Origin: Massilia niastensis DSM 21313
GTDB lineage: Bacteria > Pseudomonadota > Gammaproteobacteria > Burkholderiales > Burkholderiaceae_D
Direction of reading: 5' to 3'
Assembly: GCF_000382345.1 (NCBI RefSeq)
Contig: NZ_KB908101.1
Span: forward strand, 1-64,000
Length of the DNA stretch: 64,000 nt
Shown here: positions 1 to 8,523 of the stretch, one piece after another
Layout of the letters: the number at the start of each line of letters is the position of its first letter
Numbering within the stretch: position 1 is the stretch's first letter
The notes under the pieces: generated by a model
Seen by the model: the letters and a program-made list of their open reading frames with translations, nothing else
The model's database searches: none
What the model was told of the DNA's origin: nothing
Translations under genes and position numbers: made by a program

Positions 1-115
1 CGTGATCACGATGGACAAAGGCAAACCGTGCCCATCAACACACAAGTGGATCTTGCTGGTGATGCCGCCGCGTGAGCGGCCCAACCACTCGTCAGCTATG
101 GCCCCCTTTTTTCGG
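1..115 (-). CDS. IS5-family transposase, second reading frame (partial, cut by window edge)
   Basis: Reading the minus strand leftwards from about 115, the -1 frame relative to the upstream transposase ORF encodes [17 protein letters not shown] followed by a VDGHGLPL segment. This is the start of the DDE catalytic half of IS5-family transposases, where the pattern GRSRGG-(L/I)-TTKIHL precedes the first catalytic Asp region. The piece continues beyond the left edge, so catalytic residues and completeness cannot be judged. It is expected to be made only as a fusion with the upstream frame through ribosomal slippage at the A-run at 107-112. Confidence 0.75.
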
Positions 116-470
116 ATGGCGGAAGTTTCTTTCGTGCCCCAGCCGCGCTGCGGTGCGCCTTGATATGCGTGGCATAGAGTGCAGCGCCATCCCAATCAAT
201 CAGACCGGCTTGCTCGGCTGCTGCTTGCATCACCTTGAGCAGGCGTTGCCAAGTGCCGTCGCGCGACCAGCGAACAAACCGGTCATAGCAGGTTTGCCAA
301 GGCCCGTAGCGGGCAGGTATGTCGCGCCAGGGCGCTCCTGTGCGCAAACGCCAAAGTATTCCGTTGATCACATGCCGATGCTCGACATAAGCATGGCCAT
401 GGTAGGGATTGGTGGGCAAATGCGGCTCCAGCTGCCGCCATTGCCCCTCAGTCAAGTCAGTCCGGCTCAT
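96..470 (-). CDS. IS5-family transposase, first reading frame
   Basis: This 124-residue frame starts at ATG 470 ([19 protein letters not shown]) and ends at TAG 96-98. It is the N-terminal DUF4096-like half of an IS5-family transposase: the segment [20 protein letters not shown] and the [11 protein letters not shown] stretch are diagnostic. The minus strand has six A followed by five G (112 to 102) just before the stop, in the phase A AAA AGG, and the catalytic half follows in the -1 frame. This is the usual programmed frameshift arrangement of the IS427-like group. I prefer 470 over the upstream in-frame start at 566, because the added residues do not look like transposase. Confidence 0.8.
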   Translation of the reverse strand: MSRTDLTEGQWRQLEPHLPTNPYHGHAYVEHRHVINGILWRLRTGAPWRDIPARYGPWQTCYDRFVRWSRDGTWQRLLKVMQAAAEQAGLIDWDGAALYATHIKAHRSAAGARKKLPPSEKRGP

Positions 471-576
471 CGCTTTACGACCTCCAAAAGCGTCGTCCAA
501 GTCGATAAAGTCTACTCCTTTGGGACCACGAACATCAACCGCATTGCCAGCCGTAGCGTAACGCAACGAACTTTGG

Positions 577-596
577 GCCCCGGCCTGCGCCGGGGC
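577..596. repeat. REP-like GC palindrome
   Basis: GCCCCGGC-CTGC-GCCGGGGC is a perfect 8-bp inverted repeat with a 4-base loop, followed by GACGG. Short palindromes of this form, flanked by GACG, are scattered extragenically in many high-GC betaproteobacteria. Here it lies in the leader of the IS5-family transposase, so it is either part of the element or the old insertion target. Confidence 0.5.
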
Positions 597-648
597 GACG
601 GTCTTACGGCTGAGGGCTGAACACAGTCAGACAGACCCTAGCGGCGCC

Positions 649-678
649 GCGTACACCGGCCTTGACGCCGGTGTACGC
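649..678 (-). terminator. Hairpin downstream of the galT-galK-GH2 operon
   Basis: GCGTACACCGGC and GCCGGTGTACGC form a perfect 12-bp stem with a 6-base loop, starting 11 bases after the stop of the GH2 gene. There is no T-run after it on the minus strand. It could stabilise the transcript end or work with Rho rather than act as a classical intrinsic terminator. Confidence 0.5.
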
Positions 679-688
679 CGATGCGGCA

Positions 689-2503
689 TCAGACCGGCTT
701 GGCCGGATCGTGGTCCGGCTCCGGGTCCAGGCGCTGCAGCGTGAGGTTGCGCGTCGCCGCGCTGATCACCTCGAGCGGCAGCTTGGGCGTGCGGTCCGCG
801 TTGAGCAGGCCGTTCGCTTCCTGGAAGGTGTCGGTGAACTGCGTGTAGCAGAAGCCGCTGAACATGAAGGTCTCGTTCACCACCTGCAGCAGGCGACGGT
901 ACAGCGTCAGGTAGCTTTCCGCCGTGTGCGCGCGGGTATAGCCCCAGGTCTTTTCCTCGGTTTCCCGGCTCTGTTTCGGATCGTAGGCGATGCCGCCGAA
1001 CTCGGTGAGCACGATCGGCTGCCCGCGGTGCGGGAAGCCGTCCAGGGTCAGGATGCGCCCGCCGGGACGCCGCTGGTCGAACAGCGTGCGCACCGGATCG
1101 CTGACCGCGTAGCGCGCCAGCACTTTTTCCGGATCGCTGTCGTAGTCGTGGATGCCGAGGATGTCGGTCGCCGAGGCCTCCCAGCCGTCGTTACCGATCA
1201 CCGGGCGGGTCGAGTCGAGCGTGCGCGTCAGGTGGTACAGGGCTTCGACCGCATTCCGGTGGGCCTGGGTCAGGGTCAGGTTCGGCACGCCCCAGGATTC
1301 GTTGAACGCGACCCAGACGATGATGCAGGGGTGGCTGTAGTCGCGGTGGATGGCCTCGGTCCATTCGCTGACCATGCGCGTGATGGCGCGCGAGCTGAAG
1401 CGATAGGCCGAAGGCATTTCTTCCCAGACCAGCAGGCCGAGCCGGTCGGCCCAGTACAGGAAGCGCGGGTCCTCGATCTTCTGGTGCTTGCGCACGCCGT
1501 TGAAGCCCATCAGCTTGACCAGCTCGACGTCGCGCTTGAGGTGCTGGTCGCTCGGCGCCGTCATGAACGACTCCGGCCAGTAGCCCTGGTCGAGCACCAG
1601 GCGCAGCTGGTACGGACGCCCGTTGAGCATGAAGCGGTCGCGGTTGATCGATACCGAACGCAGCGCGGTGTACGAGCGGATCCGGTCGAGCACCACGTCG
1701 CCGCAGCGCAGGGTGACTTCGGCGTCGAGAAGGGTCGGACGCTCGGGGCTCCACAGGAGCTCGTTGCGCGAGTCGTCGATGCCGGGGTCGGACAGCGCGA
1801 TCTTGCGGTTCGCCTCGCCCGCCAGCAGCTTGTAGTAGTCGTCGGCCAGCAACTGCTCGCCGTGCCAGATCTTGACTTCGACAAACAGCTCCTGCTGGGT
1901 GTCGCCGGCGGCGAACACCTCGCAGCCGATCTCGTAGGTCTCGAAGATCGGAGTCCAGCGCAGCGACTGGATGAAGGTCGGGGCCACCTGCTCGACCCAC
2001 ACCGTCTGCCAGATGCCGGTGGTGCGCGGATACCAGATCGAGTGCGGCTCCAGCAGCCAGTCCTGCTTGCCGCGCGGCTTGGCCAGGTCGGCCGGATCGT
2101 CCTCGACCCACAGGGTCAGGATATGGCGGCCGTCCCTGTTCAGCGCCGAGGTGATGTCGGCGGCGAAGGGCGTGTGGCCGCCTTCGTGCTCGGCCACCAG
2201 CTTGCCGTTGACCCAGACGCGGGCCGCGTAGTCGACCGCGCCGAAGTGCAGGATGGTGCGGCCCTCGCTGGGCATGATCTCGAAGTCGCGCTCGTACCAG
2301 CAGACCCGGTGGAAGCCGGTGTCGGCAATGCCGCTCATCTCGGTCTCGGGCGCGAACGGCACGTTGATCTCGTGGGTCCATTCGGCGACGTCTTCCGGCA
2401 TCTTGTAGCGGCCTTCATCGTCGTAGCAGAAACGCCAACTCCCGTTCAGGTTGAGCCACTGGTCGCGCACCAGCTGGGGACGGGGATATTCGAACTGATT
2501 CAT
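689..2503 (-). CDS. Glycoside hydrolase family 2 enzyme (beta-galactosidase/beta-glucuronidase type), cytoplasmic
   Basis: This 604-residue protein has the GH2 layout: an N-terminal jelly-roll sugar-binding domain (about 1-170, with [11 protein letters not shown]), an immunoglobulin-like domain (about 180-280) and a TIM barrel (about 285-590). The acid/base Glu is E402 in AFNESWG and the nucleophile is E501 in VLTEFGG. It has no signal peptide, so it should act on imported oligosaccharides. It is the last gene of the galT-M24-galK operon, 15 bases after galK, which favours a beta-galactosidase role feeding galactose into the Leloir pathway. Family membership alone cannot separate galactosidase, glucuronidase or arabinopyranosidase activity. 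ATG at 2503 has a weak purine-rich upstream region. Confidence 0.85.
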   Translation of the reverse strand: MNQFEYPRPQLVRDQWLNLNGSWRFCYDDEGRYKMPEDVAEWTHEINVPFAPETEMSGIADTGFHRVCWYERDFEIMPSEGRTILHFGAVDYAARVWVNGKLVAEHEGGHTPFAADITSALNRDGRHILTLWVEDDPADLAKPRGKQDWLLEPHSIWYPRTTGIWQTVWVEQVAPTFIQSLRWTPIFETYEIGCEVFAAGDTQQELFVEVKIWHGEQLLADDYYKLLAGEANRKIALSDPGIDDSRNELLWSPERPTLLDAEVTLRCGDVVLDRIRSYTALRSVSINRDRFMLNGRPYQLRLVLDQGYWPESFMTAPSDQHLKRDVELVKLMGFNGVRKHQKIEDPRFLYWADRLGLLVWEEMPSAYRFSSRAITRMVSEWTEAIHRDYSHPCIIVWVAFNESWGVPNLTLTQAHRNAVEALYHLTRTLDSTRPVIGNDGWEASATDILGIHDYDSDPEKVLARYAVSDPVRTLFDQRRPGGRILTLDGFPHRGQPIVLTEFGGIAYDPKQSRETEEKTWGYTRAHTAESYLTLYRRLLQVVNETFMFSGFCYTQFTDTFQEANGLLNADRTPKLPLEVISAATRNLTLQRLDPEPDHDPAKPV

Positions 2504-2518
2504 TGTTTTCCTTTCTTG

Positions 2519-3601
2519 TCAGTCGGAACCGGAACCGGACACCGGAATCAGAACCCGGCCCTGCCGTCCAAGCTTGTTGTAGTCCGCCAGCGCCTTGGCG
2601 GCGGCGTCCTGGGCGTGCCCGCTCCTGCACAGCGCCACGCAGGCGCCGCCGAAGCCGGCGCCGGTCAGGCGCGCGCCGAGCACGCCGGGCGCCGCGCGCA
2701 ACGCTGCGCACAGCTCGTCCAGCTCGGGAATCGACACCTCGTAGTCGTCGCGCAGGCTGAAGTGCGACGCGTTCATCAGTTCGCCGAAGCGCTCGGGGCT
2801 GACACCGGCCGCGGCTTCCAGCACGCGCAGGTTTTCCCGCACCACGTGGCGGGCGCGCTCGCGCAGCGGCGACGGCAGGCTTTCCACGCTGTCCGGGTCG
2901 GTCACGTCGCGCAGCGCCTGCACGCCCAGCTTGCGCGACGCCTCCTCGCATTCGGCGCGGCGCTCGTTGTACTTGCTGGCGGCCAGGCGGCGCGCCACGC
3001 CCGAGTCGACCACGATCAGCTCGGTGCCCGCGGGCAGCGCCACCAGGCGGTGCTCCAGCGTGCGGGCATCGATGAACAGCATGTTGCTCTCGTCGGCCAG
3101 GCTGGACGCCATCTGGTCCATGATCCCGACGTTCACGTGGGCGTATTCGATTTCGGCGCGCTGCGCAATGCGCGCCAGCTTCACGTCGTCGAGCTCGAAG
3201 CCCAGCAGCGAACGCATGGCGCGCAGGGTCGCCACTTCGAGCGCCGCCGAGGACGACAGGCCGGAGCCGACCGGCAGGTTGGTCTCGACGTACAGGCGCA
3301 GCGGCGGCACGTCGACGCCCTCGGCCTGCACCAGCCGGATGCAGCCTTCGATGTAGCTGCCGAAGCCCTGCGGCGGGCTGCCGTCGCGGGCGAAGGTGAC
3401 GGTGGCGTCGAGATTCGGCGAGTAGAAGTGGAAATGGTCGTCGCCGCTGCGGCTCATCGCCACCACGGTGCGCTGCGGCGTGGCGACCGGCAGCATGTAG
3501 CCGTCGTTGTAGTCGGTGTGCTCGCCGAGCAGGTTGACTCGTCCGGGCGCCGAGGCGTTCACCTCGGGCGCGCCGCCAAAGAAGGTGTCGGTGGTAATCA
3601 T
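2519..3601 (-). CDS. galK: Galactokinase
   Basis: Phosphorylates galactose to galactose 1-phosphate with ATP, the first committed Leloir step in the cytoplasm. The 360-residue GHMP-family protein carries the galactokinase signature GRVNLLGEHTDYNDGY (about residues 20-35), the ATP-binding motif LPVGSGLSSSAAL and the catalytic Asp in NVGIMDQ. The frame stays open far upstream, but the family start is MITTDTFF at ATG 3601. That ATG overlaps the stop of the upstream M24-like gene as ATGA, which points to translational coupling. galT lies one gene further upstream and a GH2 glycosidase follows. Confidence 0.95.
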   Translation of the reverse strand: MITTDTFFGGAPEVNASAPGRVNLLGEHTDYNDGYMLPVATPQRTVVAMSRSGDDHFHFYSPNLDATVTFARDGSPPQGFGSYIEGCIRLVQAEGVDVPPLRLYVETNLPVGSGLSSSAALEVATLRAMRSLLGFELDDVKLARIAQRAEIEYAHVNVGIMDQMASSLADESNMLFIDARTLEHRLVALPAGTELIVVDSGVARRLAASKYNERRAECEEASRKLGVQALRDVTDPDSVESLPSPLRERARHVVRENLRVLEAAAGVSPERFGELMNASHFSLRDDYEVSIPELDELCAALRAAPGVLGARLTGAGFGGACVALCRSGHAQDAAAKALADYNKLGRQGRVLIPVSGSGSD

Positions 3602-4695
3602 GATGTGCGTGCCTCCAGCCAGAGCGGCCGCTTGCGGCCGTGTACGTCCACCGCCGGCCAGCCGGGGTCGAACGTCAGATTCTCGAGCCCTTGCGGGCCG
3701 AGCAGGAAAGTGTCTTCGATCTTGAGACCCGCGAAGCTCGGGTTGAACGCGAACGCCATGCCCTGCTCCAGCTGGGCCGCGGTGCTGGCGGTGGCGACGA
3801 TCTCGCGCGCCAGGTAGCCGGTGATGCCGCCCTGGTGGTGTTCGCGGATCGCGCCGTCGCGGTCGGCATGGCGGTAGGCCTGGGCCAGCGCATGGTAGAC
3901 CGCCGACAGCGATTTGCCGGGCTTGACCGCGGCCAGTCCGGTCGCCTCGACATCCATCAGCGCGCGCTGCTCCTCGGGTGCGGCGCCGAAGGTGACGAAG
4001 CGGGTCAGGTTCGCATACAGGCCATGGCGGCGGGCGCAGAACACCAGCATCGCGCGCTGGCCGATCGGCTCGTGCGAGGGCGTGGCGTGGCGGTACAGCG
4101 GCAGGCGGCGCTCGCCGGCGGCCAGCACCAGGGCCGGATGGATGCCGCGCCGCCAGAGCGCCGCGGCGCCCGCGCCGGCCAGCTGGTATTCGGTCCACTC
4201 GGGCCGCGCCTCGCGCAGCGCTTCGCTCATCGCCTCGGCCGCCTCGCGGCCCAGCTGCCGGTAGCGCGACTGCTCGGATTCCCTCAGCACCATGCGGCGC
4301 TGGCGCAGCGCCGGCGGCAGCGGGAATTCGTCGGCCGTCGGGCGGTCGGACAGCACGGCGCGCCCGGCGGCGGCGTTGAGCACGAAACGGGCCCGCAGTT
4401 CCGGTTCGGCCCAGGGTTCGATATGGAAGGTGAAGCCCGGCGGCACTTCCTCGGCGCGCAGGCGGTCGGCTTCGATCTCGTCGGTAAGCACGCAGGCGTC
4501 TTCGGGCGTGACCAGCACCTCGGCCACGCCGGTCTCGGCGGCATGCAGCACGGCGCTCGAGCCGCCCGCCGTCACCCAGGCGAACCAGTCCATGCCGCGC
4601 AGGCGCAGCGCGCCCGCGTTCGCCTGCTGCAGTACCGCGCGCAGCAGGGCCAGCTTGTCGGCAACCTCGGCTGCGCGCCAATCCAGCCCGCTCAT
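3598..4695 (-). CDS. M24 (creatinase/aminopeptidase P) fold protein with degenerate metal site
   Basis: This 365-residue protein has a creatinase-type N-terminal domain (about 1-130) and a pita-bread C-terminal domain (about 140-350). Landmarks of M24 peptidases are recognisable but altered. The DxG...GYxxDxTR motif reads VFCARRHGLYANLTR, so the first Asp is absent and the second is Asn229. The EPG segment reads AFNPSF, with Asn318 in place of Glu. A His (286 or 287) and Glu327 remain. Three of five metal ligands therefore appear lost, as in creatinase, which works without metal. It sits between galT and galK with ATGA overlaps on both sides, so it is surely co-translated with them. Its function is unknown; peptidase activity is doubtful. 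Confidence 0.8.
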   Translation of the reverse strand: MSGLDWRAAEVADKLALLRAVLQQANAGALRLRGMDWFAWVTAGGSSAVLHAAETGVAEVLVTPEDACVLTDEIEADRLRAEEVPPGFTFHIEPWAEPELRARFVLNAAAGRAVLSDRPTADEFPLPPALRQRRMVLRESEQSRYRQLGREAAEAMSEALREARPEWTEYQLAGAGAAALWRRGIHPALVLAAGERRLPLYRHATPSHEPIGQRAMLVFCARRHGLYANLTRFVTFGAAPEEQRALMDVEATGLAAVKPGKSLSAVYHALAQAYRHADRDGAIREHHQGGITGYLAREIVATASTAAQLEQGMAFAFNPSFAGLKIEDTFLLGPQGLENLTFDPGWPAVDVHGRKRPLWLEARTS

Positions 4696-5786
4696 GCGGG
4701 TTCCTCCAGGTTCACCTCCACCTGCTGCAACTCGTAGGCGGTGGTTTCGGGCAGCACGTCCATGGCGAACATGCCGGCGGCCAGCTCGGTGCCGGCCAGG
4801 TACTTGAGGCGGTCGCGCGTGCGGTAAGGCGGGTAGAACTGCGCGTGCAGCTGGGTTTCCGGATGCTCGGCGCCGTCGGTCGGCGCCTGGTACCAGGCCA
4901 TCAGGTAGGGGAAGGGCCGGTTCCACAGGTTCTCGAACTTGAGCAGCACGGTCTTGAGCGCGCGCGCCAGGCCTTCGCGCTGCGGCGGCGTCAGCGCGGC
5001 GAAATCCTTGCACGGCGCGGTCGGCAGCACCCACACCTCGTACGGGTAGCGCGCGCAGGCCGGCACGAAGGCGATCGCATAGTCGTCCAGGTAGAGCACG
5101 CGCTTGCCGTCGGCCGCCTCGTCGCGCGCCATGTCGCACAGCAGGCTGGTGCCGTGCTGGAGGTAGTACTCGCGTTCCTGGGCCAGCATGCGCGACGGCA
5201 CCGCCGGCACGAAGGGATACGCGTAGATCTGGCCGTGCGGATGGTGCAGGGTGACCCCGACCTCGGCGCCGCGGTTCTCGAACGGCAGCACGTAGTGGAT
5301 GTGCTGGTGGTTGCCGATGCGCATGGTGCGGTCGCCCCAGACCTGCAGCAGCAGTTCGATGCGCGACAGCGGCAGGTGGGCCAGCGCGGCGTCGGGGTCC
5401 TGCGTGAACACGACCACTTCGCAATGCCCGTTGGCCGGCGCGGTCGGCACCGTCACCGTGGGCGGATCGTGCGATTCCAGGGCCAGCGACGGGAAGCGGT
5501 TGTCGAACACGGCGATCTCGTACTCGCCCGCCGGCATCTCGGTCGGATGCTCGGGATCGCTCATCGGCGCCAGCGGGTTGTACTGCGGCGGCGGCTGGTA
5601 GGTCCGGTTCTGGCGAAAGGCCGCGTAGGTCACCCATTCGCCGCGCAGCGGGTGCCAGCGCAGGTGCGGATTGGCATGCTGGGGATCGGCAAACGGACTG
5701 GGCGCAATGATCCCGTCCGGGATCGGCTGGTTGCTGTAGAGAGTGAGCTTGCGTCCGTCCGGCTTCTTGAGTTCTTTGCTGTGCAT
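4692..5786 (-). CDS. galT: Galactose-1-phosphate uridylyltransferase
   Basis: Exchanges UMP between UDP-glucose and galactose 1-phosphate, giving UDP-galactose and glucose 1-phosphate. The 364-residue protein has the HIT-type active site LHHPHGQIYAYPF with nucleophilic His184, and the N-terminal RWHPLRGEWV segment typical of GalT. It opens an operon running through the M24-like gene, galK and a GH2 glycosidase; its stop overlaps the next start as ATGA. ATG 5786 has little Shine-Dalgarno complementarity. No galE is present in the window, so the epimerase must be encoded elsewhere. Confidence 0.95.
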   Translation of the reverse strand: MHSKELKKPDGRKLTLYSNQPIPDGIIAPSPFADPQHANPHLRWHPLRGEWVTYAAFRQNRTYQPPPQYNPLAPMSDPEHPTEMPAGEYEIAVFDNRFPSLALESHDPPTVTVPTAPANGHCEVVVFTQDPDAALAHLPLSRIELLLQVWGDRTMRIGNHQHIHYVLPFENRGAEVGVTLHHPHGQIYAYPFVPAVPSRMLAQEREYYLQHGTSLLCDMARDEAADGKRVLYLDDYAIAFVPACARYPYEVWVLPTAPCKDFAALTPPQREGLARALKTVLLKFENLWNRPFPYLMAWYQAPTDGAEHPETQLHAQFYPPYRTRDRLKYLAGTELAAGMFAMDVLPETTAYELQQVEVNLEEPA

Positions 5787-6116
5787 GGCAATAAAAGTAT
5801 GTCGGTCACGTCCGGCGCGAATGCATGTCGGGTTCGATGCATTCGCAGCTAAGCACCGATCCTAACATGCCGTTTTCGCCACATTTTCCAGTCAGCACAG
5901 CCTCATTTTCCGAGGGTCAATGAGGCCGCTCCATAGAGGGAAGAGGCCCTTGGCCTAAGTCCCAGCCTTTCCTAGGGAATGCCCTTCAGTTAGCGTTACC
6001 AAGCAGCTTCAGTGTAGTTTGAATCCTACAAAACGATTAGAAATTATTACATGATTCGGCGGGCGCCACGCTTACAAGCCGAACAAGGACTCGACAGCGC
6101 CCGGAGGATGTCCGGA
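5787..6116. other. Intergenic region upstream of galT
   Basis: About 330 bases without a convincing gene. It should hold the galT operon promoter. The part from about 6020 to 6055 is AT-rich (CAAAACGATTAGAAATTATTAC) compared with its surroundings and could carry regulatory sites. I found no copy of the arabinose-type operator here and no clear promoter hexamers. Confidence 0.4.
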
Positions 6117-6152
6117 CAGGGCGGGTTGCAGCGCTGACGCTGTCCCGCCCTG
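6117..6152 (-). terminator. Hairpin after the M20 dipeptidase gene
   Basis: CAGGGCGGG (6117-6125) pairs with CCCGCCCTG (6144-6152), and inside the loop CAGCG pairs with CGCTG. The result is a long two-part stem starting four bases after the stop codon of the minus-strand M20 gene. There is no T-run, so termination is probable but not certain. Confidence 0.5.
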
Positions 6153-6155
6153 CCC

Positions 6156-7694
6156 TCACTTCGCCAGTTCCACCAGCACCGCCGTGTACATCTGCAGGTT
6201 CAGCAGCAGCTGCCTGGTGGTGATGAACTCATGCTCGGAATGGCCGGTGTAGACCTTGCCCGGCATCCCGGGGCCGAAGCTGACCGCGTTCGGGAACAGG
6301 CGCGAATTGGTGCCCCCGCCGATCGCCACCGGCTTCGGATCCTTCATGCCGGTGAAGTACGAGAACACCGACATCAGGGTCGGCAGCTGCGGCGCGCTCT
6401 TCTGCACCCAGGGTTCGTTGATGCGCACCCTGATGTCCGCCAGCGGCACGCGCCGGCCCTGCCATTGGGCCAGCGCCGCGTTGATTTCGTTGGTCAGCTG
6501 CTCGGTGCTCTTGCCCTGCGGGCGGCGCATGTTGATCGCGACTTCGATGCCGTCGTCGCGCTGGCGGATCACGGTCGGCGCAAAGGTCATCGGTCCCATG
6601 AAGCCGTCGCGGTAGGCGATGTTGCCGAACTTCTCGCCGTGGATCCCGGTGCCGATCATGTCGTTCAGGTAGTTGACCACGCCGCCGGCCGGCGTGTTGG
6701 CCCAGGGACGCACCGCCAGCGCGTCGGCCAGCATGCTGATCGCGTTCACCCCGTCTTCCGGCTTCGACGAATGCGCCGAGACGCCCTTGGCGCGCACCGC
6801 CAGGCTGGCGCCCCGCCATTCGAAGGCATAGCGCATGCCGTCCTGCTTCGCGCCGCGCGCGCGGATCAGCTTTTCCAGTTCCGGCGTCGCCTGCGCGATC
6901 ACGGCCTGGGCATCCTCGGGAATCTGGCTGTTGAAGAAGCCGCCGCCGAATTCGGCGATCGACGGCTCGCCGTCGGCCGGGCTTTCCGCGCCCTGCGTCG
7001 GCACGGTCACGGCCACGGTGCCGGAGCCCTTCTCCGCCGTCACCGCCGGGTATTCGGCGTCGAGCGTGATGTTCACCTGGGGCGGCTCGTGCGTCTTGAG
7101 GAATTCGGTGAGCGGGCCCCAGTCGGATTCCTCGCCCATGTACACGTACAGCTCGATGCGCTTGTTCAGCGGCACCTGGCGGTCGCGGATCGACTTCATC
7201 GCATACAGCGCGGTCGCGATCGGTCCCTTGTCGTCCTCGGCGCCGCGCGCCAGCAGCTTGCCCGGCTCGCTGGTGCTGTCGAGCACGAACGGCGATTTCT
7301 TCCACTTGGCCGGATCGACCGGCTGCACGTCGCCATGCGTGATCACGCCGACGCGTTCCGTGCCGCTGCCGAGCCCGATGATCACGGTCCAGCCGTGGTC
7401 GGCGTAGTCGAGGCCGAGGCGCTCCGCCTCCTGCTTCAGGGCGTTCTTGAATGCGATGTGGACGGGATTCTTGTCGGACGGTAGCGCCTTGTCGGCGACG
7501 GTGTTGTAGCTGACCAGCCGGGACAGCGTCTCGACGAGGTCGTTGCGGTAGGTCGTGACCGCGTACTTGGCGGTCTTGACGGCGGCCTCGCCCGGCACGG
7601 CGGCGGACGCCGCGCCGGCCGTGGACGCGGATGCGGCGCCTGCTGTGGCGGCAGTTGCCAGCAGCAGGCTGGCAAGCAGTGTTCTTCTCATCAT
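6156..7694 (-). CDS. Secreted M20-family dipeptidase (PepV-like)
   Basis: Zinc-dependent exopeptidase of the M20 family, predicted to be exported. From ATG 7694 the 512 residues begin with MMRRTLLASLLLATAA, a classical signal peptide. The di-zinc site is visible: H120 and D122 in THGDVQP, D154 in GAEDDKGP, the catalytic Glu pair E188-E189 in YMGEESDWG, and an Asp in TLDAEYP. The GAEDDKGP and MGEESDWG spellings are those of the PepV/Xaa-His dipeptidase branch. A GGAG element 11 bases upstream supports 7694 over the upstream in-frame codon at 7718. It is monocistronic in appearance, ending in a hairpin. Confidence 0.85.
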   Translation of the reverse strand: MMRRTLLASLLLATAATAGAASASTAGAASAAVPGEAAVKTAKYAVTTYRNDLVETLSRLVSYNTVADKALPSDKNPVHIAFKNALKQEAERLGLDYADHGWTVIIGLGSGTERVGVITHGDVQPVDPAKWKKSPFVLDSTSEPGKLLARGAEDDKGPIATALYAMKSIRDRQVPLNKRIELYVYMGEESDWGPLTEFLKTHEPPQVNITLDAEYPAVTAEKGSGTVAVTVPTQGAESPADGEPSIAEFGGGFFNSQIPEDAQAVIAQATPELEKLIRARGAKQDGMRYAFEWRGASLAVRAKGVSAHSSKPEDGVNAISMLADALAVRPWANTPAGGVVNYLNDMIGTGIHGEKFGNIAYRDGFMGPMTFAPTVIRQRDDGIEVAINMRRPQGKSTEQLTNEINAALAQWQGRRVPLADIRVRINEPWVQKSAPQLPTLMSVFSYFTGMKDPKPVAIGGGTNSRLFPNAVSFGPGMPGKVYTGHSEHEFITTRQLLLNLQMYTAVLVELAK

Positions 7695-8142
7695 GTGTTG
7701 CCAGTCTCCAGGTTGCAAAAGCGCAAAGAGTCTAGCACAGGGGCGTGCGCGCGCGAACCGCGGCGCGGGCCCAGATCGAGAGCGAATGGGAAAGGCACGC
7801 CGGCGTCGATTCGCTCGCTCGCCGGCGTGTTCATGGGTACGCTCGCCATGCAGGCGGGCGGAAGGATCCGCACGTCAAACCTGCATCGGCGCAACGTCTT
7901 CTTGTATCTGGTGCGCAGATGTATCGTCGTGGGGGAACATGACAATCTCGTCAGCGCATACCAACTTGTCGAGCCGGGCAAAAAAGGCGTTCCGGTCGCG
8001 CTCCGCACCGGATCCGGCGCCCTGCTCTGTTCGGCCTAGCCGAACCAATTCACGAACCATGGTCGCGCACGGACCCTTCGCCGGGACCACGCGCGGGGAC
8101 ATCGCGCAGGCGGTCGCCGACCGTCGGGCCGGGCGCTTCGGA
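7695..8142. other. Intergenic region, no recognised gene
   Basis: About 450 bases between two minus-strand genes. Open frames on both strands (for example 7875-8102 minus) overlap each other, lack convincing ribosome binding sites and resemble nothing known to me. The part next to 7695 should contain the M20 gene promoter. Confidence 0.4.
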
Positions 8143-8523
8143 TCAGCGCTTGGCCAGGGCGAGCGTCTGGCCCGTCGAAGCCATGCTGATGCGGACCTCG
8201 TCCGGAATGCGGTCGCCGGTGAAGGCGAAGCGCATGTCCTTGTCTACCGCGACAAAGCGACCCTTGCCAACGTGCATGAGCTCAATCTTGCCCTCGCCCA
8301 TGTCCGCATACAGCACGCGGTTCGCGCCGGTCACGTTCAGGACGCGGCCATTGTCGAGCGCGTATTCGCCCTGCACGCGGTCATAGAAGAACGGCTTCAT
8401 CTGCTTCTGTGCTGGCCTGGCTTCGCGCACTTCGACGCGTTCGGTAGCGCTTTGCGGCTCTGCCGAAGCGGACAGTGAGACGATCGCGGCGGCGGCGGCA
8501 ATGACGAGGTGTTTGATACGCAT
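8143..8523 (-). CDS. Small secreted protein of unknown function
   Basis: A 126-residue protein starting MRIKHLVIAAAAAIVSLSASA, a clear signal peptide with predicted cleavage after ASA near residue 21. The rest is soluble and contains a repeated beta-type pattern (GEYALDNGRVLNVTG, then VGKGRFVAVDKDMRFAF), suggesting a small beta-rich periplasmic domain. I do not recognise a family. ATG 8523 is preceded by GAAAGGA at good spacing; the frame is open further upstream, but that part is not needed. No close neighbours suggest a pathway. Confidence 0.75.
   Translation of the reverse strand: MRIKHLVIAAAAAIVSLSASAEPQSATERVEVREARPAQKQMKPFFYDRVQGEYALDNGRVLNVTGANRVLYADMGEGKIELMHVGKGRFVAVDKDMRFAFTGDRIPDEVRISMASTGQTLALAKR

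Larger units (their letters stand above)
1..638 (-). mobile_element. IS5-family insertion sequence, 5' part (3' part outside window)
   Basis: The two-frame transposase plus its upstream leader make up the visible part of the element. A plausible outer tip is at 638, where the minus strand reads GGGTCTGTCTGACTG next to a TA dinucleotide (639-640). The other end is outside the window, so neither terminal inverted repeat nor target duplication can be verified. A GC palindrome at 577-596 lies between tip and transposase, so the true left end could instead be near 566. Confidence 0.5.

Noticed and set aside
662..3817. Very long open frame on the plus strand (about 1050 codons) and similar long plus-strand frames opposite most minus-strand genes
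   Set aside because: Arg/Ala/Val/His-rich composition without any recognisable domain; they mirror the codon bias of the real GH2, galK and M24-like genes on the other strand.
5787..6116. Arabinose-type operator upstream of galT
   Set aside because: No TCCAA...GTATC arrangement was found, so the gal operon is probably under different control.
7875..8102. Possible 75-residue minus-strand gene
   Set aside because: No ribosome binding site, no recognisable family, and overlapping frames of equal length on the other strand.
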